Shown: positions 39,560 through 41,374 of the stretch, one piece after another
How the letters are laid out: each line of letters opens with the position of its first letter
Numbering within the stretch: the stretch's first letter is position 1
Origin: a bacterium
GTDB lineage: Bacteria; Desulfobacterota; Desulfocorpusculales; Desulfocorpusculum
DNA: 41,374 nt
Assembly (NCBI GenBank): GCA_037481695.1
Contig: JBBFLE010000024.1
Coordinates: forward strand, 1 to 41,374
Direction: 5' to 3'
Notes under the pieces: model-generated
What the model was told of the DNA's origin: nothing
What the model saw: the letters and a program-made list of their open reading frames with translations, nothing else
Databases searched by the model: none
Program-made: the position numbers and the translations under genes

Positions 39560-40160
39560 GAGTTTTTTTACCGCCTTGCCAAAAGCTGCCAGGCAAGATA
39601 ATCCATTGATCTGACCCGAACCATCTATGTTTATTCAATGATGCTGGCTAACTCCAAGAAATCAAAAGGGGAACTGATTTGTGTCAAATACAACCTGTCT
39701 TTCCCATGGAATCCTGGTCTGGGCCTGAAAATAGGTCAATGTACCGGGGGTTTGGGAGCCTGGCCCCATTCTCACCCATGCTGGAGAATAATTGGGGCCA
39801 GATCCCCTATCAAGTCAGGAAAACTAAAGGGCCCCCTTTGCTTTTATGCTTACAAAGCCTTGCCATGGTGGCTCCAAGTATCAGGGCCGGGATGCTCCCT
39901 GAACCCCAAGACCCGGTTGGGGCAGCACACACGGCCTGAGAAGATCCGATGATGCTGGCTGATCCCTTTTTGCATGCCAGGCTCAACAAGGATCTTTCAC
40001 GAAAAAGGACCTTTGCCAATCCCAGGGTAAAAAGTTTCTTGCAGACTATCTTGAGTTTCAAAAGAAGGCCTGATGGAGTCAGCTCCCATGGTGGGTGATC
40101 CAGCTCATGACAAGACCCAACACCTCAGAGCCACCTCTTAGATTAGGCTAATTGCCCCTT
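39560..40160. other. non-coding stretch between padR and the repeat protein
   Basis: About 600 bp with no convincing gene on either strand. The open frames at 39638-39952 (+) and 39810-40061 (-) overlap each other and look random. A 12-bp direct repeat occurs at 39638-39649 and 39949-39960. It may be a worn-down gene or simply spacer; I see no terminator or RNA gene. Confidence 0.5.
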
Positions 40161-40940
40161 CTAGGGAGCTGACCACAAAGCACTTCCGGCTTCGTCCAAG
40201 AGCAGTATGGAAGATACAGGACTAAAGCTGCTTTGGCTCGGCCCTTCTCCCTTTAGTCTGGTGGCTCCCAAGGCCAGTCTCAGGTTTCCTCTGGCATCGG
40301 CCATCTGGAGAGCCGGCTCCCCCTGGGCCAGCACCCCAAAGCCAGCTCGAGGCTCACCTGCCTCGTCGTAGAAATTCATCAACACGTCCTCTTCCTCGCT
40401 GAAGCCCAGGTGGGCCCTGACGGTCTCGGTACGGTCCATGAGAAGCACCGATGGGTCCCCCTCAGAGCCCACCTTGGCTGCCATCCTGATGCGCCCCGAG
40501 GTATCCCTGAGCTCCAAGGCCGCATCATTGCCCTCTCCCAGGCGAAGGCTGGCTCTGCCTCCGGCAGCCTCATCCAGCAGAGTTACCTGAGGTGTGCCAT
40601 GCATCCAGGTACCCATGATCACCCTGAATTCACCTTGGCTGTCATGCAGGGAGAGGAAAGATTCCCCCAACAGATCCACTCCAGCCATAAGCCTAATTTG
40701 GCCCTTTCCATCATAAAGTACCAATCTGGCCCCGCCTTCCCTATGTGCGCTAATCCTACCCATGATCCTGCCTGAAGGATCAACCACTCTGAACTCTTCT
40801 GCTGCTACCACCTTTTCCTTGAACACAGCCCTCTGGGCCGATACCATCTGCCCCCCAAGTATGGCCCCGCCCATGACTCCCCCCAGCACACCACCGCCCA
40901 GAATCCCAAGAAACTGGATCCACCAAGCCTTTTTCTGCAT
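40161..40940 (-). CDS. membrane-anchored protein with short beta repeats
   Basis: 259 residues from ATG 40940. An N-terminal hydrophobic Gly-rich segment (about 8-30, several GxxxG pairs) is a membrane anchor or an uncleaved signal. The rest is built from about eight repeats of 25-35 residues with the pattern R-x-x-L/G-G...P-x-L-x-L-x-D-x-x-G-x-x-R, for example GARLVLYDGKGQIRLMAG. Such repeats should stack as beta strands outside the membrane. No catalytic motif. Proteins of this sort occur in various bacteria without known function. No obvious link to the bam genes. Confidence 0.75.
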   Translation of the reverse strand: MQKKAWWIQFLGILGGGVLGGVMGGAILGGQMVSAQRAVFKEKVVAAEEFRVVDPSGRIMGRISAHREGGARLVLYDGKGQIRLMAGVDLLGESFLSLHDSQGEFRVIMGTWMHGTPQVTLLDEAAGGRASLRLGEGNDAALELRDTSGRIRMAAKVGSEGDPSVLLMDRTETVRAHLGFSEEEDVLMNFYDEAGEPRAGFGVLAQGEPALQMADARGNLRLALGATRLKGEGPSQSSFSPVSSILLLDEAGSALWSAP

Positions 40941-41374
40941 CACCTACCCCCCTCCTCAAATAAGGTTACCCGGATACCAATCCAGAAATGGAATCAGGGC
41001 ATTACTCCTGGAAATCTATCTCCTTTGAGCCAGTTATCATGAACTTAGAGCTTCCCCAACCCGAAAAACCCAGTTCCCCTGCCCCATGGTGGGAAGGCAA
41101 AGCCTTTCCTTAAAATCTTTTGGATCCTCTGGCAGATCCAACTTCTTCGGCGTGATCCTAAAGCCTGATTCCCTTTTGCAGATCCAGGAATCCACCTGGC
41201 CCTTGCTTTGGGGGATGGACCTCATTCGGTAGCACATTTTACCACAGCTCAATCCAGAAGGCCCCGGCAGCGCCCAAGCAGGCCGAGACAAAGGTTTTAA
41301 ACCCAGATTTCGCTTTACGTGCATTTGAGGTTTTCGCGTGTCATCTGGTGGCGTTTTTGGTGCCAGAGACTGGG
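40941..41374. other. right edge, no gene assigned
   Basis: About 430 bp. A 95-codon minus-strand frame (41037-41324) exists, but its product is Pro/Lys-rich without a family pattern and I see no ribosome site that decides it. The repeat protein's promoter should lie near 40950-41000; I could not fix it. Confidence 0.4.

Noticed and set aside
39638-39960. 12-bp direct repeat (39638-39649 and 39949-39960)
   Set aside because: Only two copies with no element between them; it could be chance.
41037-41324. 95-codon minus-strand open frame at the right edge
   Set aside because: No domain, weak start context and unusual composition; not enough to call a gene.

Overview
The window looks like a chromosomal segment of a strictly anaerobic, aromatic-degrading bacterium of the Desulfobacterota ('Deltaproteobacteria'). 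The main evidence is a block of genes on the minus strand (about 39.4 kb down to 20.9 kb) for the lower benzoyl-CoA pathway of obligate anaerobes. It holds a complete class II (tungsten, ATP-independent) benzoyl-CoA reductase set bamB-C-D-E-F-G-H-I. It also holds the next three enzymes: dienoyl-CoA hydratase (dch), 6-hydroxycyclohexenoyl-CoA dehydrogenase (had) and the ring-opening 6-oxocyclohexenoyl-CoA hydrolase (oah/bamA). Benzoate-CoA ligase, transporters and the later beta-oxidation genes are not in the window.

Layout. (a) 0.3-7.2 kb: a small two-domain protein gene behind tRNA-Leu(TAG), then an SOS mutagenesis operon lexA-imuA-imuB-dnaE2 read leftwards from a promoter carrying two tandem palindromic LexA boxes. 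(b) 7.6-12.8 kb: a small protein sharing a domain with the first gene, a metallo-beta-lactamase-fold hydrolase, a probably exported Pcm, a plus-strand pair (Fe-S protein and Old Yellow Enzyme), and a sirtuin. (c) 12.9-17.9 kb: tRNA-Phe(GAA) with promoter and terminator, the tight group histidine kinase-prmA-rsmE, and a DksA-type regulator. (d) 18.1-20.7 kb: gmd and fcl for GDP-L-fucose, with their own promoter and terminator. (e) 20.8-39.5 kb: the benzoyl-CoA block. (f) 39.5-41.4 kb: mostly non-coding DNA and one membrane-anchored repeat protein.

How the benzoyl-CoA block should work: BamB reduces benzoyl-CoA to the dienoyl-CoA at a tungsten centre. BamC-I form the electron-supply machine, with HdrD-, HdrA- and MvhD-like parts and a NuoEFG-like module, presumably driving the low-potential reduction by electron bifurcation. 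Dch hydrates, Had oxidises, and Oah hydrolyses the ring. A PadR-family regulator heads the block.

Most worth a second look: (1) the padR promoter and the bamB promoter have superimposable architecture, each with TTGACA, a 17-nt spacer, and two ACTAGT sites 15 bp apart starting at the same distance from the -35. This defines a likely bam operator. (2) A pair of BcrA-type and BcrD-type ATPases, normally the ATP-driven half of the class I benzoyl-CoA reductase, sits inside this class II cluster without bcrB or bcrC. (3) Undescribed small proteins lie within the bam block, including a 67-residue ORF coupled between bamD and bamE. (4) BamF carries a C-terminal winged-helix-like domain. No CRISPR array, insertion sequence, prophage or rRNA gene was seen.
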